Below are positions 35,016 through 47,658 of a DNA stretch of 64,000 bases, one piece after another. The notes below the pieces were generated by a model. The model had not been told where the DNA came from, ran no database searches, and was given only the letters and a program-made list of their open reading frames with translations. Within the stretch, counting starts at the first letter, position 1. The number at the start of each line of letters is the position of its first letter. Made by a program: the position numbers and the translations under genes. Source of the stretch: Galerina marginata (Eukaryota; Basidiomycota; Agaricomycetes; Agaricales; Galerinaceae); the NCBI GenBank assembly GCA_023014335.1, contig JAECYW010000017.1, positions 1,240,001 through 1,304,000 of the forward strand, given 5' to 3'.

Positions 35016-37712
35016 ATGACCACATTACGCACTTTCCAAAACGAAATCGAAGACATTCACAACAGAGAGGTCTTGAAACAGCGCGTTCAAGTCCAACTGG
35101 ACAAGGAGAAAGATCAAAAGAATAAAGGCAAGACCAAGGAAGACTCTGCTGCCAAACCAGCGCCTGCCAAGGTTGATAGAGAGTCCGACGGCTCCGAGCG
35201 TCCGAATTTACAGGAAATCGAAGAAAAGATTTTGGTGTGTTCTCGTTATTTCACTTGATCACGCATGCGCGATCATAACTTTAGATATTAATGATCTGTC
35301 CAGGCATTGTTACTCTCGCAAAATCCAGGCGATCACGACCTTGCTCGTGACCAAGTTGCTGCTTTGTTGACACAGAGCAACGGGGAATATATTTTGCGGA
35401 TAGGACACCAACCATCTCACACCGAGTTATTCGCGGGTGATCTCAGCGATGATTCACCTGGGTGGACCGGAACTCCTAGAACAAATGAAGAGATCGATAG
35501 ACTACGCGTCCAAATAACGAAAACTGTCGAGGAGGTTGGAGGAAAGGTGCTTTGTTTCCTTATTATTTTCATCTGATGTATCTGATAATCGTGGAAGACA
35601 TCTGTATTGTTCAACGTCAGGACTGGACATCCTCGAATATCCCTGCTAATAAGGCTTCCTCCTCCAAACGTTTCGTTAACTCCTGAGGTCAGATGCGCCG
35701 TTGTTGGAAATGTTGACAGCGGAAAGTCGACAACATTAGGCGTATTGACGCGGGGTGCGACTTGATTTCTCTCAGTTGCACGTCCTTCCACTCACGCTGC
35801 GATGCGATTAGGAGCTCTAGACGATGGTAGAGGACGAGCGCGTGTTGGGTTGTTCCGACACAAGCATGAATTAGAGACAGGGAGAACCTCTAGTGTGGGA
35901 ATGGAGGTGATGCTTCATTCTCAAAAAATAGGTCGAGTCTCCTAACCAATGCGTCATTAAGATCCTGGGATTCGGTCCCTCTGGTGCTCCAATATTACCC
36001 AACACGGCTAATTCAACCGACCCAGATGTAATACGTCGCGAGAAGATGGGATGGGAGGAGATTTCTATACAAGCAGCTAAAATTGTATCTTTCATTGGTA
36101 AAGTCTATTCCGCTCAGTCAAGTGTCGTACCAATCTCCAATAGATCTTGCTGGTCATGAGCGATACTTGAAGACAACTCTATATGGCCTTACTTCCGGCG
36201 CTCCTTCATGTGTCATTCTCATGGTTGGCGCCAACGCAGGACTAATAGGAATGTCGAAAGAACATCTTGCAATCGCGTTAGCGTTGAGTGTTCCGGTCGT
36301 AGTCTGCATAACAAAGGTTTGCATCGTGATTGCATTTCAAGATTCTTTTTTACTTTCGGGTATACCAGATTGATATGACCCCTCCGAATGTTCTTGCCGA
36401 GACTGTAAAGCAAGTTGTGAAGATTCTCAAGAGTCCAGGTTGCCGGTATGTTTCTTACATATCTGTCCAATTCATCGAAATAATTGGAAACAAAAAAGGA
36501 AAAATCCAGTCTTTGTCAAATCCATAGAGACGGCTGTTGAGATTGCAACCTCGTTTGGGACCGAGAGGTACAATTGTCCTCCTTCGATATTTGTCTCGTT
36601 TACTGAGCTAGATTTCCTCCAGATTGTGCCCCATTTTCCAAATATCAAACGTGACGGGTCAGGGCTTGGATTTCGTAAGATGTTTGATTGTATTCAGCCT
36701 TTCAATCTAACGATATTCAGATACGAACATTCCTTAATATGCTTCCTTCTAGCGAGGGAGACACCGAGAAATTTGCAGTAAATCACCCATTAGAGGTGTG
36801 TTCTTTCTCACGTTAAACGGAAGCATCCTCATTCTTGCCATAGTATTCTATCACTGAAGTTTGGTCTGTTCCATATGTTGGCACAGTTGTGAACGGGATC
36901 ATAAACGCCGGAAGCATCAAAGCTGGCGATTCCGTTCTACTGGGTCCAGATTCGAATGGGAACTATCAAACTACTGTTGTCAAGAGTATGCAACGGAAGA
37001 GGTGGGAATATATTCAACTTCAGAAATTTCAATCAAGCTTGAAGTTGATTTTAATGATAGAGCGGATGTTTCTCGTGCAGAGGCAGGACAATGTGTGTCA
37101 CTGGCGCTTAAACGCATCCGTCGAGCTGCAGTCCGCAAAGGCATGGTGTTGGTTGCAAAATCGGACACCCCTCCACGAGGCGAGTTCGGTGATGATTCAA
37201 TTGGGTCAATTATTGACTTGCAATTTCCTATAGCAATTCGTCAGTTTGAAGGACAAGTGTTGATCCTTTAGTGCGTTATTTTTTTGGCTGTGAGGAGTCG
37301 CTATTTCTCATGTTGCCTTCTCAGCCACAATACAACATTGCAGAAGAACTACCAGGTAAGGCCTCTTGTGCTGACTCACTCGCCTAAACTAATTCATTAC
37401 GATATAGGCGATGTTACACTGCGGTGTTAGTCGATGCAGCTCTTGTTATATTTAACTAACGGCATATTTATTGTTCAGGCTATCCGCCAGACTGTACGAA
37501 TAGTTGGAATGGACCATCCTCAGGGAGTGTTGCGAACGGGAGATCGAGCAACAGTCCAGTTTGAGTTTATCTCGCATCCAGAGTTTGTGAAAGAAGGCAT
37601 GAAACTGTTGTTCCGCGAGGGAAAAACCAAGGTTAGTGATGAACCGCTATGATTGGGAAGCTTCTTTGATTGACAAAATCAGGGCTTGGGTGTAATCACG
37701 AAATTGTTGTAA
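35016..37712 (+). CDS. GTP-binding protein, GTPBP1/GTPBP2-like (EF-Tu superfamily)
   Basis: Translational-type GTPase; in animals GTPBP1/2 act in ribosome rescue and mRNA decay. Starts [20 protein letters not shown] with a charged N-terminal region. Then [20 protein letters not shown] and the G1 P-loop [11 protein letters not shown], which crosses exons near 35700. G3 is [20 protein letters not shown], followed by [21 protein letters not shown] sequence ([20 protein letters not shown]) and G4 as ITK/IDM split by an intron. That is TKxD, not the usual NKxD. The beta-barrel domains give [54 protein letters not shown] and [20 protein letters not shown]. Ends [10 protein letters not shown]. At least eight short introns. 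Confidence 0.87.
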
Positions 37713-37859
37713 TATTCTGTATTTAGAAGGTATGGGTCCAGGGCAGGTCTATAAATATCATCACATTTTGGTGCCTTCTATTTTTGGACCGAACGTCATC
37801 GCATCCTCGATAACATGGTCTCACCCCCACAGAGGTCTGAAAGTGTGCAGTAAACAATC

Positions 37860-40275
37860 ATGTCAACCATTCGAACAGACCTCAAAAGGTCCTCTGAGTC
37901 TTCCAGCTGGGACCAACTCGTACGTCGGTTCCTTTTAAGTCATTGCCTACTGACTTCGCTGCAGATCAGCTTTGATTCGGCGCCATATCCGGTCGGTGCT
38001 CGGTCTAGTATGGCCATTATCTCTGCAGAGGTCTGTGTCGTTACGACTCCTCTAGTACTGTTTAAGGCTTAAACTGCTTTCAGTATGCTTTTTCGCCGGA
38101 CCCTCGAGATTGGGGTTCCTCGATTTTGACCGACGCAATCGAATCTGACGACGAACAGTACATAACTGAAGAGGATGAGAAGCCAAAAAATGGCATCACA
38201 AGTCGTATATCCTCTCGTGGTGTAGGCAACGTCGGTTTCCTTTCTCTCCTGATCGCCGGTGTTTTGACGTTATTGTAAGTCCCTTGCTCTGATCCTCTTC
38301 TGTAGTTCTGATAAAATAACAGCATCGTATATCCTGTCACCACCTTCTCTGGATACAGGAAATCAGATAAGGGTATAGTCAGTTCTAACGCGACCGGCCA
38401 AATACCTCAAATACCAGGCAACCACGGTCTCATTGACGAAGACACACCTCGAGAAGTGTATACCAGGACTTCCTGGTATGACAGCCAAACGGAAATGCAA
38501 TTGGTATTCTCAGACGAGTTCAACACTGACGGACGGTCCTTTTACTCCGGCGATGATCCTTATTGGGAAGCAGTGGACTTACACTATTGGGTGAGTTCGA
38601 GTACTTGCAATTCGAAATCATGTCTACTAACGCGTTGGGTATCACCAGCAAACTAACAACCTGGAATGGTACGACCCTGAGGCAGTAACGACGCAGAATG
38701 GTTCATTGATTATCACCCTTTCGCAAAAAGAGAACCACGGGCTACATTACGAAGGAGGCACGTTGGGAGGTTATACTTATGTTATCAAAAACGCTAACAT
38801 TATTGTCATCAGGCATGGTAATGACCTGGTTAGTCTTAAGCAACTCATTGCAATTTTCTATAACGCTACCTATTTAGGAATAAATTTTGCTTTACGGGTG
38901 GTTATGTGGAGACCTTAGTCCAGTTACCAGGTGTAAACAACATTTTGGGCTTGTGGCCTGCTATCTGGACACTGGGAAACCTTGGTCGAGCGGGTTATGG
39001 CGCGTCGCTTGAAGGTGTAGTGCGTTTCCGTGTTCTTTGCTGATCGTCTCGGGGCTGATATTGTTATACCCTCAAGTGGCCATACTCATACGACAGCTGC
39101 GATGTGGGGACGGTGGCAAATCAAACTGTCAACGGAGAACCAGCTGCAGCTACCATTAACGGTGATGCCAAAACCGATGGCATCTTGTCTTACCTCCCTG
39201 GTCAGCGATTATCAAGGTGCACATGTCCGGGCGAAAGTCATCCAGGACCCAAGCACCCTGACGGGACTTTCGTCGGCCGCTCAGCTCCCGAAATCGATGT
39301 CTTCGAAGCTCAGGTGTGACTTGGAAATAAATTACTTTTGTCTTTATCTTCATTTATCACCCCTAGATCAACGGGGATACCTTGGTAGGCGAAGTCTCCC
39401 AGTCGGCTCAGTGGGCAGTAAGTTTCGTCTTGTCGTATAATATCTTCTGTTCTAACGTAACTCCTAGCCTTTCGACGCTGGATACATGTGGAATACTACA
39501 TCCCCCAATATGATTATAAACAATCCCAGCATCACCGAATTGAATCCATTCAACGGTACCTCTACGCAGCAAGCTACATCTCTTGTTACCAGCACTGATC
39601 CTAGTTGTTACGAACAAGGCGGAGGTTGCTATTCAGTGTACGGATTCGAATACAAACCAGGTATTTTTCCCTGTTACAGTTATTCGGGGTGGGTGGCCTA
39701 ACTAAATTTATCGTTTCGTAGGCTTCGATGACGGGGTATATTTTTTTTATAGAAATTACCGTCAATCTGCTCTGACCAGTTACAAAGTACATTACATGGG
39801 TATCAAACGACGTGCAGGCTTGGACCCTCGATGCTGCAGCAATGGGCCCTGATTCAAATGTGCAGATCTCAGCCAGACCTGTGGCGCAGGAACCCATGGT
39901 GATTGTCTTTCCCTGCTGACGGCCATTGGTCGTTTTGACTAATGAGTGTCCCCCTGCAGTACCTCGTGGCTAATCTTGGAATGTCAGAAAATTTTGGCCG
40001 TGTGGACCTCACACACCTTCCCTTCCCAGTGCGCATGAAGATCGATTATATCAGGGTGTATCAGCCGAAGAACGCAATCAACGTAGGCTGCGATCCGGTG
40101 GGCTTTCCAACGAAAGACTATATCAATAGGTTAGCACATGGCCAATAACCCAAGACAATTTAACACTTCCCCTCCTCCCAGTTACATCGACGCCTATACT
40201 AACCCAAATTTGACCACCTGGGTGGGGGATTTCCAGCAACCATGGCCAAAAAATTCTTTCCTGGGACAATGCTAA
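37860..40275 (+). CDS. GH16 beta-glucan synthesis-associated protein (SKN1/KRE6 type)
   Basis: Type II membrane protein related to yeast Kre6/Skn1, needed for beta-1,6-glucan in the cell wall. A cytosolic Ser-rich N-terminus from [16 protein letters not shown] leads to one membrane anchor ([20 protein letters not shown]) and a lumenal GH16 domain. That reads [52 protein letters not shown], the catalytic motif [10 protein letters not shown] (E-x-D-x2-E), [44 protein letters not shown], and ends [11 protein letters not shown]. At least ten short introns. Several N-x-S/T sites in the lumenal part. The start follows the GTPase stop by 147 bp on the same strand. Confidence 0.92.
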
Positions 40276-40529
40276 TTAATGGACACACCCCCTCCGAACT
40301 GTTTTCGTTTGCTCGACTCGTGACAGTGCTTGCGCCAATTATTGACTTAGTACCTTGTTAGCACCTCATTGTACTTCATACACCATCATTCGTCCTTGAA
40401 CACGTCTACAAGCAGATCATCTTGTCGGCACATATGACAATGTTACTTACATATATACACGCGGTAGAATATTCCAGTTCTAAAACTTGCTCCAAGAGCA
40501 TAACAAATAAAATTCAGATTAAGATTGCG

Positions 40530-41408
40530 CTAACACAGGCAGGGTAAATGTATCGTTTGTAAAGTACAACTTTGCCCCGCTGGCATGTCGTTTCCATTTT
40601 GAAGGTAAATGCTGTAGAATGTCGATGAGCTCGTTGCGCATGCGATGAAAATTTAGTTGTCTGGGGGCTGTAGTGATGATTGTGTCGCCTTCCAAGCCCC
40701 AGTCTGTTGTCGTGGCCGTCTTCCCGAAGGTAAGTGCTTGGTAAGAGGCAGTCCCAGTGGTGTTGAGGTTTAAATAAAGTTTCGAGCCGTCTGCTTGGTT
40801 CAGGCTAATTGTGCCGCCGATTGTAAAGAGTCCCGCAGAGGCTTCTGGACCGAGGAGGGGCACACCGCCTATGTAGAACAGAAGATAAGCGCATAGCATC
40901 ATTGTGTAAAGGGAACTAACCGCTGTTTTGCAGGTAGAAATGGAAAACAGGTGCTTGAACTGTGCGAATTTGGGATCCTGTTGGGGTAGCTCCGGTGGAG
41001 GTCGTGGTCGCTGTAGTTGTGGTACTTTTGGTTGTAGTACTTGTACTCGTAGTTGTGGGCTTGGTTGTCGTGCTCGTGCTCGTGCTTGAAGGCTTGGTAG
41101 TTGTAGGGCTGGTTGTGGTCGCAGTGCCGGGTAGGCATTGCGAGTAGTCTAAGAGCAGTACTGGCATGCATTGCTTTAGCGGTCGAGTAAATAGCGTGGA
41201 TTTTGCATACATGGGTTGCTATAGGTGCATGTGTATCCTGCTACGCAGGAAGTTGCACCAGTCCTGTGATCGTTTAAATTTTGCCTGCTAGGCCTCAACT
41301 GTGATTTACGCACCAATTTTGACCACCACACTGTCCATAAGCGCCAGACTGCGCGCTAACTTCAAATAGAAAGAAACCTGACAGGGTGATCGCAAGGACG
41401 AGATTCAT
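40530..41408 (-). CDS. Secreted protein with N-terminal CBM1 and uncharacterised C-terminal domain
   Basis: Signal peptide MNLVLAITLSGFFLFEVSAQ, then a fungal cellulose-binding CBM1 built from three exons: SGAYGQCGGQNW, TGATSCVAGYTCTYSNP and YYSQCLPG. These have the spaced cysteines and aromatic residues that grip cellulose. A long Thr/Ser/Pro linker (TTTSPTTTKPSSTSTSTTTK and on) follows. The C-terminal domain begins QAPVFHFYLQNSG, continues ASAGLFTIGGTISLNQADGS, YLNLNTTGTASYQALTFGK and ends SIYLQNGNDMPAGQSCTLQT with a final CLC (stop 40530-40532). I cannot assign this domain an activity. A one-base break near 40645 is needed to reach this ending; the uncorrected frame stops at 40519. Predicted extracellular. 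Convergent with the GH16 gene. Confidence 0.82.
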
Positions 41409-42938
41409 TGTGGAAAGGATATCGTTCGGTAGAATTGCCATGGCCCTTTTATGCATCGCACTACGGGAGTAAAATGGGTATTTTCCGGCGTCAAAGGGAT
41501 GTCAGGAGGACAAAAGCTCTGCAGGAAGATAGTCGGCAGGGATATCTTCGGGCGAGCTCTTGGATCCTTTGCAACGACGTATCGGAACAGGAACTTCTAC
41601 GGTTCAACTGCAAACATCTACCTGTAACGAACAGTCATAATTTCACCTCATAGAGATAATCGGCAGACCTCTCAAAGTTGAATTAGATTAGATGCAATTA
41701 GACATGCGGATAATACCTTCAGGTGTCCAGCATGCATTCGCGATTTAGACATCACGTAGAATGGTCAAAAGGCCAGCTTCTGGATCCGTCTTCAAGAGTT
41801 AAGCCTAATCGATGGAGCCAGCCAGGAGGCCCTCGCGCGACGGGTAGTACAGTAAGTGACAAGTGAGGTCCGGCTTCAAGTATTGATCTAGTCCGGGAAG
41901 ACGGACCGAATAGTTGACTCGGTCCTGTGTTCACGTCCTTGAGCGTCCTTGTCATTGCGCTGCATATGGTGACACCGATGACAGGCCTTTGTATCAAACG
42001 CCTTTTCTCTTTCTCATCTTGCTCCAGATGTCTAAACAGTGGTTCGAATACCATCATCCTATATGTAACGCCGTGTTACAACATGTTATCCTCCATTCTT
42101 TGTTAGTCGTCTGTGACACTGTCTCTTGCCATTTTCTTCCAAGTTCTCCGGACACTGCCAGTTCTGTGGACGTCGCATGGAAACATTATCTTGTTGTTAT
42201 TCATTTCGAATTTGGGCTTGCCTCGCTTAAGGAGAACAATCCCACAGTTTATTATTTGGCCAACTGCAGCCGTAAAACCACCCAGAACTGGTCGTTTTCT
42301 TCCTGCCCTCCTGGGATAACCGGAAGCTGCAGCTGGTGGCAAATTTCGCCCATGCGTGAAACTTCTGATCTTTTCGGGCGTCCCCATTATCCCCAAGCTC
42401 TCGTTACCAAGCCTTGAATCTGATTGTGTCTGACCATGAGAAAAAGAAACAGTTTTTAAAGAAATTTACCGGTTTGGTATGCTCCAGGCCCATCGAACTA
42501 GGCTGTGCAGCTAGTACTACTAGTCTCACTCTCAACAAGTCGGTTGTATTTTCTCGTACGGTGGGATTGTTCAAACGATTCTACGAAGTCTCCTCTATTG
42601 ATATGTATCTTTCTTATAGTGTCACGTTGCCGTTGCCTGATTTATTTGTGTTACCCGCTTCTATCGTATTTTTGGACGATCGCACGGCTCTCTATACTTC
42701 CTGGATTAATCATTATTTGGTGGAAATAAGGTAGGACCCAGTCGAAATCGCCATTTCAGTCCCATGTCGTAATTATTCTTCTCTACAGATCACTGCCATC
42801 ACCAACAGTGTTCGACGCAGCCTTGACGGCAAGTTAACGTCTCACCGAGCGTCAAGTCTGCGGATATTGCCCGATTTCCTCCAAGCCAAAGTCAAGGGGA
42901 AATAGGCTTGACAGCTTGATAGAGGTCTTCTTTCAAGT
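41409..42938. other. Intergenic, no supported gene
   Basis: Divergent gap of about 1.5 kb between the CBM1 gene and the DUF6533 gene. The longest open frame (41914-42417, plus) has no recognisable motif and no intron logic. Some stretches are hydrophobic but not convincingly coding. Confidence 0.5.
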
Positions 42939-42946
42939 ATATATAG
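42939..42946 (+). promoter_or_regulatory. TATA box
   Basis: TATATATA about 50 bp upstream of the first candidate ATG (42992) of the DUF6533 gene, within AAGTATATATAGGCAC. Position and context fit a core promoter. Confidence 0.5.
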
Positions 42947-42991
42947 GCACAGCTAGACTTGGTTCTCTTTCCTCGCAGGCTTTTTGCTTAA

Positions 42992-44795
42992 ATGCCTTTG
43001 CCCGTGCCCGTTGCCTTCGCTCATTTGTTGTCCGATTTCTCTCGTTCTACAACCCTAGCTGATCATTGGAACATAGACTCGGAAACTATGAATTCCATAC
43101 TTCAAACTACGTTCTGCTGTTGTACGATCATAGTAAGCTTTTCAAACACGGTTCATGTGTCATTGGCTCAACAATCGGCTCCCGGCAGTGTTGACTTTCG
43201 GAGAAGAGGTGTGTAATCACTACAGTCACCACTTTTCTTCGGCTCTTCGACAATATGTATTGCATCAGGTGGAGAAAATATGGTCACGGCCGTTTACTCT
43301 TCCGACGCTTCTCTTTTATATCAATCGCTATGTCACGCATTTCCAATACATTGTCATTCAAGTTGGTGAGTCTGCAATTTGACATTATTTGAATCTGATA
43401 TTATAAGCTGGATTTAGCATTTCACGAAACCACTTGGACAGATTCAGTATGTATTCCCCTTTCCACTTGAACCAAGGACTTTCCTTAACCCGCTGCTTCA
43501 GATGTATGTTCCGCAGCGATTGCAACTTCCGTCTTTAATTCCATCTCCTTGAAGGTGCAACCGCTATGTGAAATTTGCAGGAGCATCTACGACCTCCCTG
43601 GTAGCGGGTACGCCTCGGAGTCTTGCAAATAACATTTTTTACGATTGATTTCCATTTTCCAGTCGGCGAGCGTAAGTTAACGGCCATCATTCCGTCTTCA
43701 TTGATTTTCTAATACCGGAGTCAGTTATCATGATATTAAGAGTTTACGCTCTCTATCTTGGCAACAAGAAAATTCTGGTCTTCCTGCTGGTCCTGCTATG
43801 CGGCCAGGTAAGTGTTAGTGCATGGGCGGTACATAACGGCATGCGTGAGTACAAGTACCTTGCATAATACTTATTCTCGTACTTACTTACTTTAAGGTGT
43901 GCCGCAACCTCGAGGGTTCCCAGGTAAATTAACACCTATTTTAAGCAAATTCTTGGCGACAACCATGCTTGTTTGTTCGAAGGTTGTGTGCTTACAGGGA
44001 AAAATAAAACATTTGGTAAGGCTTGACAATTATTAGCCGGCTTTCTGTGTACTGACGTGATCTAATCGCCAGCTGCGCTTTGGGGTGCTCCGCTCGTTAC
44101 CGATACTTGTATTTTCTTTCTAACCGTCTGGAGAGCCACCCGTTATTTGAGAAAACATGGTCGAATGACGTGAGATATCTTGGACCGTTGCACTCGTCTG
44201 CCACTGATCAACGTTTCCAGTGTAATGGAGATCATGCTGCGAGACGGGACATTGTACTTTCTCACTATTTTTGGAGTAAATTTGATGAACACTCTAATAT
44301 ACTTTGTGAGCAGTGCCCTTCCTCCATTTCTTGACCGTGTTCTAACACTGACTTATTAGTTGGCATTGGGAGATCTCAAAGCTGTCGGGGCAAGGTAAAT
44401 TGGCCCCTTGATAGTTTAGTTCGCAACTAAAGTGCTTTGACTCGCTTAGTTTCAGCCAAATTTTGACGTCTATCATGATTTCGCGCCTCCAGCTGAACCT
44501 TCGGTATACAAAATCGGACTCTGGGGTCATTGGTTTGCCAAAGATGAAAGCCATTTTTGGATATCAAAAAACATCAGGACCTCGACCAGAAACATCTTCG
44601 TCGGCCGTGTTTACGTCGGTGATAAACACGAACATTCGGTCTGCAGAGACAACCTTCTTCACAGTTGGGAATCTGGGAGAAGAACTCCATACAGCCGATG
44701 ACGTCACTGATGGGACAGAGAGCTCAGGTGCACAAACTGTGATTGATGAATCGAGTTTAGAGTTGAGCGAGCGCCGTCGTGGTTGGCAGTTGTAG
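42992..44795 (+). CDS. DUF6533 seven-TM-like membrane protein
   Basis: Belongs to a family expanded in agaricomycetes, of unknown function. The family signature is visible over exons: SNYVLLLYDH, VLTFGEE, VEKIWSRPFTLPTLLFYINR, then YVTHFQYIVIQV. Further segments are VIMILRVYALYLGNKKILVF, LVLLCGQ, APLVTDTCIFFLTVWRATRY, LRKHGR, LRDGTLYFLTIFGVNLMNTL and IYFVSSALPPF. The C-terminal cytosolic part reads ISRLQLNLRYTKSD, SAVFTSVINTNIRS and TVGNLGEELHTADD, a common ending in this family. Start uncertain: ATG 42992 is chosen for its position after the TATA box, but its frame must shift before SNYVLLLYDH. Many introns, some exons only 10-20 codons. Confidence 0.75.
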
Positions 44796-44917
44796 ATATA
44801 TGTGCTTGTACGGGATCGGAAAGTTACTGTACGAATTAAGCCGTGTTGTGCTCCCATCTGAAGGTCATGCGCGGTTAGTGGCTGCTTTGACAATATAAAA
44901 CACCGGCATTGTCAAGA

Positions 44918-46652
44918 ATGCCTTCAACAACATACCACCCCATTCCCACCTCCGAATCTTCAGAAAGGTTGCCCCAGCGTCTCGCCCACTTAGATTCAGA
45001 ACCTCAGCCCAAAAGGGTCTCGGTCATCACGCGTCGCAGAATTCTACTCGCCTTTCTCTTCTGTTTCGCCGCATTTGCCATCTATAAAGGAGGCCGGTAT
45101 TCCGTTCGTCCAACTCCGGAACCACCAACAAAACCTATTCCAGAGAAAGATCGTCCGTGTTCAAACGGAGACCCAACTATGTCCTGTGGTAAATACAGTG
45201 TCGGATAGTGAGCTCTTCGTCGCTGAGACACCAGATCCTTTATTGACGTTGCCCCATAATTTCTATAGCTTTGTAAACTGGTATTTACTGCGCGTTGTTG
45301 GCATTGCTACAGGGTGCTGACTATGGACATAGGGGCATTTATGGACGAAAGTTTCCCCCTTCTCTTATTCCCGCCCAGGACCTAACGTATGTTTCATAAA
45401 CCCGGCCATTTCGCGAGAAAGCTCATATCTTTCCTTTCACCAGTCATATATTATACGCATTTGCGAACATCAAGCCCGACTCCGGCGAGGTGTATCTCTC
45501 AGACTTGTGGGCTGACCAGGACATTCACTACCCAGGCGATTCCTGGAATGACGTCGGCACTAACCTTTATGGCAACTTCAAAGCCATTTATAACCTCAAG
45601 AAACAGAACCGTCATCTCAAAGTGCTCCTTAGTATTGGAGGGTGGACCTACTCACCTTCGTTCCACCCCGTCGTCGTTAATCCTACTCTGAGGGCGAAGT
45701 TCGTGGAGACCTCGGTCAAGTTGTTGGAAGATTATGGTTTGGACGGCCTCGATGTGGATTATGAATACCCCACGGACGACGGGCAAGCCCTTGGTTACGT
45801 TGAACTGTTGAAGGAAATGAGGATGGCTCTGGACAAACACGCACAGAAGAAAGGCTACGGATGTAAACTCCTCCTAACTGTGAGCAGTAATATGTCAATG
45901 ACGTCTGTTCACAAGCTAACCCGTGGTCCAGATCGCCGCTCCCTGCGGTCCAGATAACTACAAGAAATTACACATCAGTCAGATGGACAAGTCCCTCGAC
46001 TTCTGGAACCTGATGGCCTACGACTTCTGTATGTTATAATGATTTTCGCCGTCTTGACTGGTCTGACCAAACACTGCTAGCTGGATCCTGGGATTCTATC
46101 GCCAACCATCAAGCCAACTTGCATGGTGGCCCTATCAGTGCCTCAACCGCTGTGAACTGGTATGCCAACCACGGCGTGGCACAGGACAAGCTCGTCCTCG
46201 GTATCCCTCTCTACGGCAGATCTTTCCTCAACACCCAAGGCCCTGGAACATCTTTCTCTGGCATGGGACCCGGAACCTGGGAGTCAGGTGTCTACGACTA
46301 TCGTACGCTACCTCTGCCGGGATCTACAGTGAACCACGACCAGAACGCTGTCGCAAGCTGGAGCTACGATCCCAGCAAGCAGGAGATGGTCAGCTTTGAC
46401 AGTGAAGAGGTTGCAAAGTGGAAGGGCCACTATATCAGGAAGGAAAATCTGGGAGGCAGTATGTTCTGGGAGCTCAGTGGAGATAAAGATTCCTCACGAG
46501 AAGGAATGGAAGGTGGCCCAGGCAAAGATGCGCAGCCTGGGAGGAGCCTTGTTGCAATTGTAAAGGACGCAATGGGTGGGCTGGAAGAGAGCACTAATTG
46601 GCTTTCTTACAACGACTCTAAATTCGACAACATGAAGAAGGGGATGGCTTAA
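44918..46652 (+). CDS. GH18 chitinase, N-terminally membrane-anchored
   Basis: Endo-acting chitinase family. Starts [18 protein letters not shown], with a basic stretch and one N-terminal membrane anchor ([18 protein letters not shown]), so probably a type II wall- or membrane-associated enzyme. The TIM-barrel reads [29 protein letters not shown] and the catalytic motif [11 protein letters not shown] (D-x2-D-x-D-x-E). Then [15 protein letters not shown] split by an intron, [43 protein letters not shown] and [14 protein letters not shown]. Ends [13 protein letters not shown]. All key GH18 residues I can see are present. Exons join without a forced frame shift. Same strand and 122 bp after the DUF6533 stop. 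Confidence 0.92.
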
Positions 46653-46794
46653 GCTGCTGGAGATGAATGGACATGATATATACCAGCGCCTGGCCACTAC
46701 AGAACATGGACATTAGGAAGATGATAACAAAAATAGTACAGTAATAACATCGTGCCGTGTGTGATGTATATCACAATAGATTGAAATTCAACGA

Positions 46795-47658
46795 CTACGG
46801 TTGGATTGGATGGTATGCTCGATTACCAGCAGCCCATCTATGACCTGCTTGGGCAGACATTCCTGTCAGAGCGACCCCAGTTGCGACCATGACGCTAAAT
46901 ATCCAGGTTAAGGTGTGTAAAATATAGGCCACGCCTGAAAACGACCCATGAGATAATCGTCACAGTTAAGAAATTAGCTACGTGCCTGGCCGTGCACGCT
47001 CAAAGGTAGGGTAGGCATTTCTGCTGTACAGATCGGTGATGATTCCAAAGGTGGCAATCTGACAAGCAGCTAAGGGCAGGGTAAGAAAAGTCCATCCCTG
47101 TACAGATCTTCGACAGTACAAACACACCTTGGAACAATACCAATCCAGCAACAGCAGTCCATATTCTCCTCCTTCTAGAGTGAGTGCTTACACCGAACAG
47201 GATGGTCACCAACGAGAGCGCCGCAAATCCCAAGGCTATCTGATCGATATAACCCGCGCTTGTCCAGGCGATGCAGAAGGCTTTGTTCTCTTTGTCGCAA
47301 TGGTCGGTGCCTCTCCCAGGGAAGTCTTCACAGTCATATTTCCTATATGAGATCTTGCCCTCGTTCGAAGGGCCGGGGATCTCAGTGACAGTGAGCGTGC
47401 AGCGCTGCGTGAGGCCGTAGGTCACGGTGACTTTGGTATGGAAGACCTCTTCATAGCGGACTACGAGCCTGGTAAACCAGTAAACGAACTGCGCATTTCT
47501 TCAGCTTAAAAAGGCGCGCACCAGTCCGGACGACGCGCGGAAAGGATATTCTGCGTAGCCAAAGTCAGCAGTCATTCGCGAACTGTAGAGAAGACACAGA
47601 CGAGAATCAGAATCCCTGTAACAAGACTGAAAGTCACAAAATACGAAGTCTTCCGCAT
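46795..47658 (-). CDS. Four-TM membrane protein, unknown function
   Basis: Starts MRKTSYFVTFSLVTGILILV (first membrane segment), followed by an extracytosolic loop with paired cysteines (YGLTQRCTLTVTEIPGP, YRKYDCEDFPGRGTDHCDKE, CIAWTSAGY). Three more membrane segments follow: IALGFAALSLVTILFGV, WTAVAGLVLFQ joined across an intron to IATFGIITDLYS, and YILHTLTWIFSVMVATGVAL. Ends NRAYHPIQP. The layout (four spans, large Cys-containing first loop) is claudin/SUR7-like, but I see no firm family motif. A frame change is needed near the end of exon 1 (VFSTVRE). Confidence 0.7.

Noticed and set aside
41914..42417. 167-residue plus-strand frame
   Set aside because: No domain, signal or splice context; composition like non-coding DNA.
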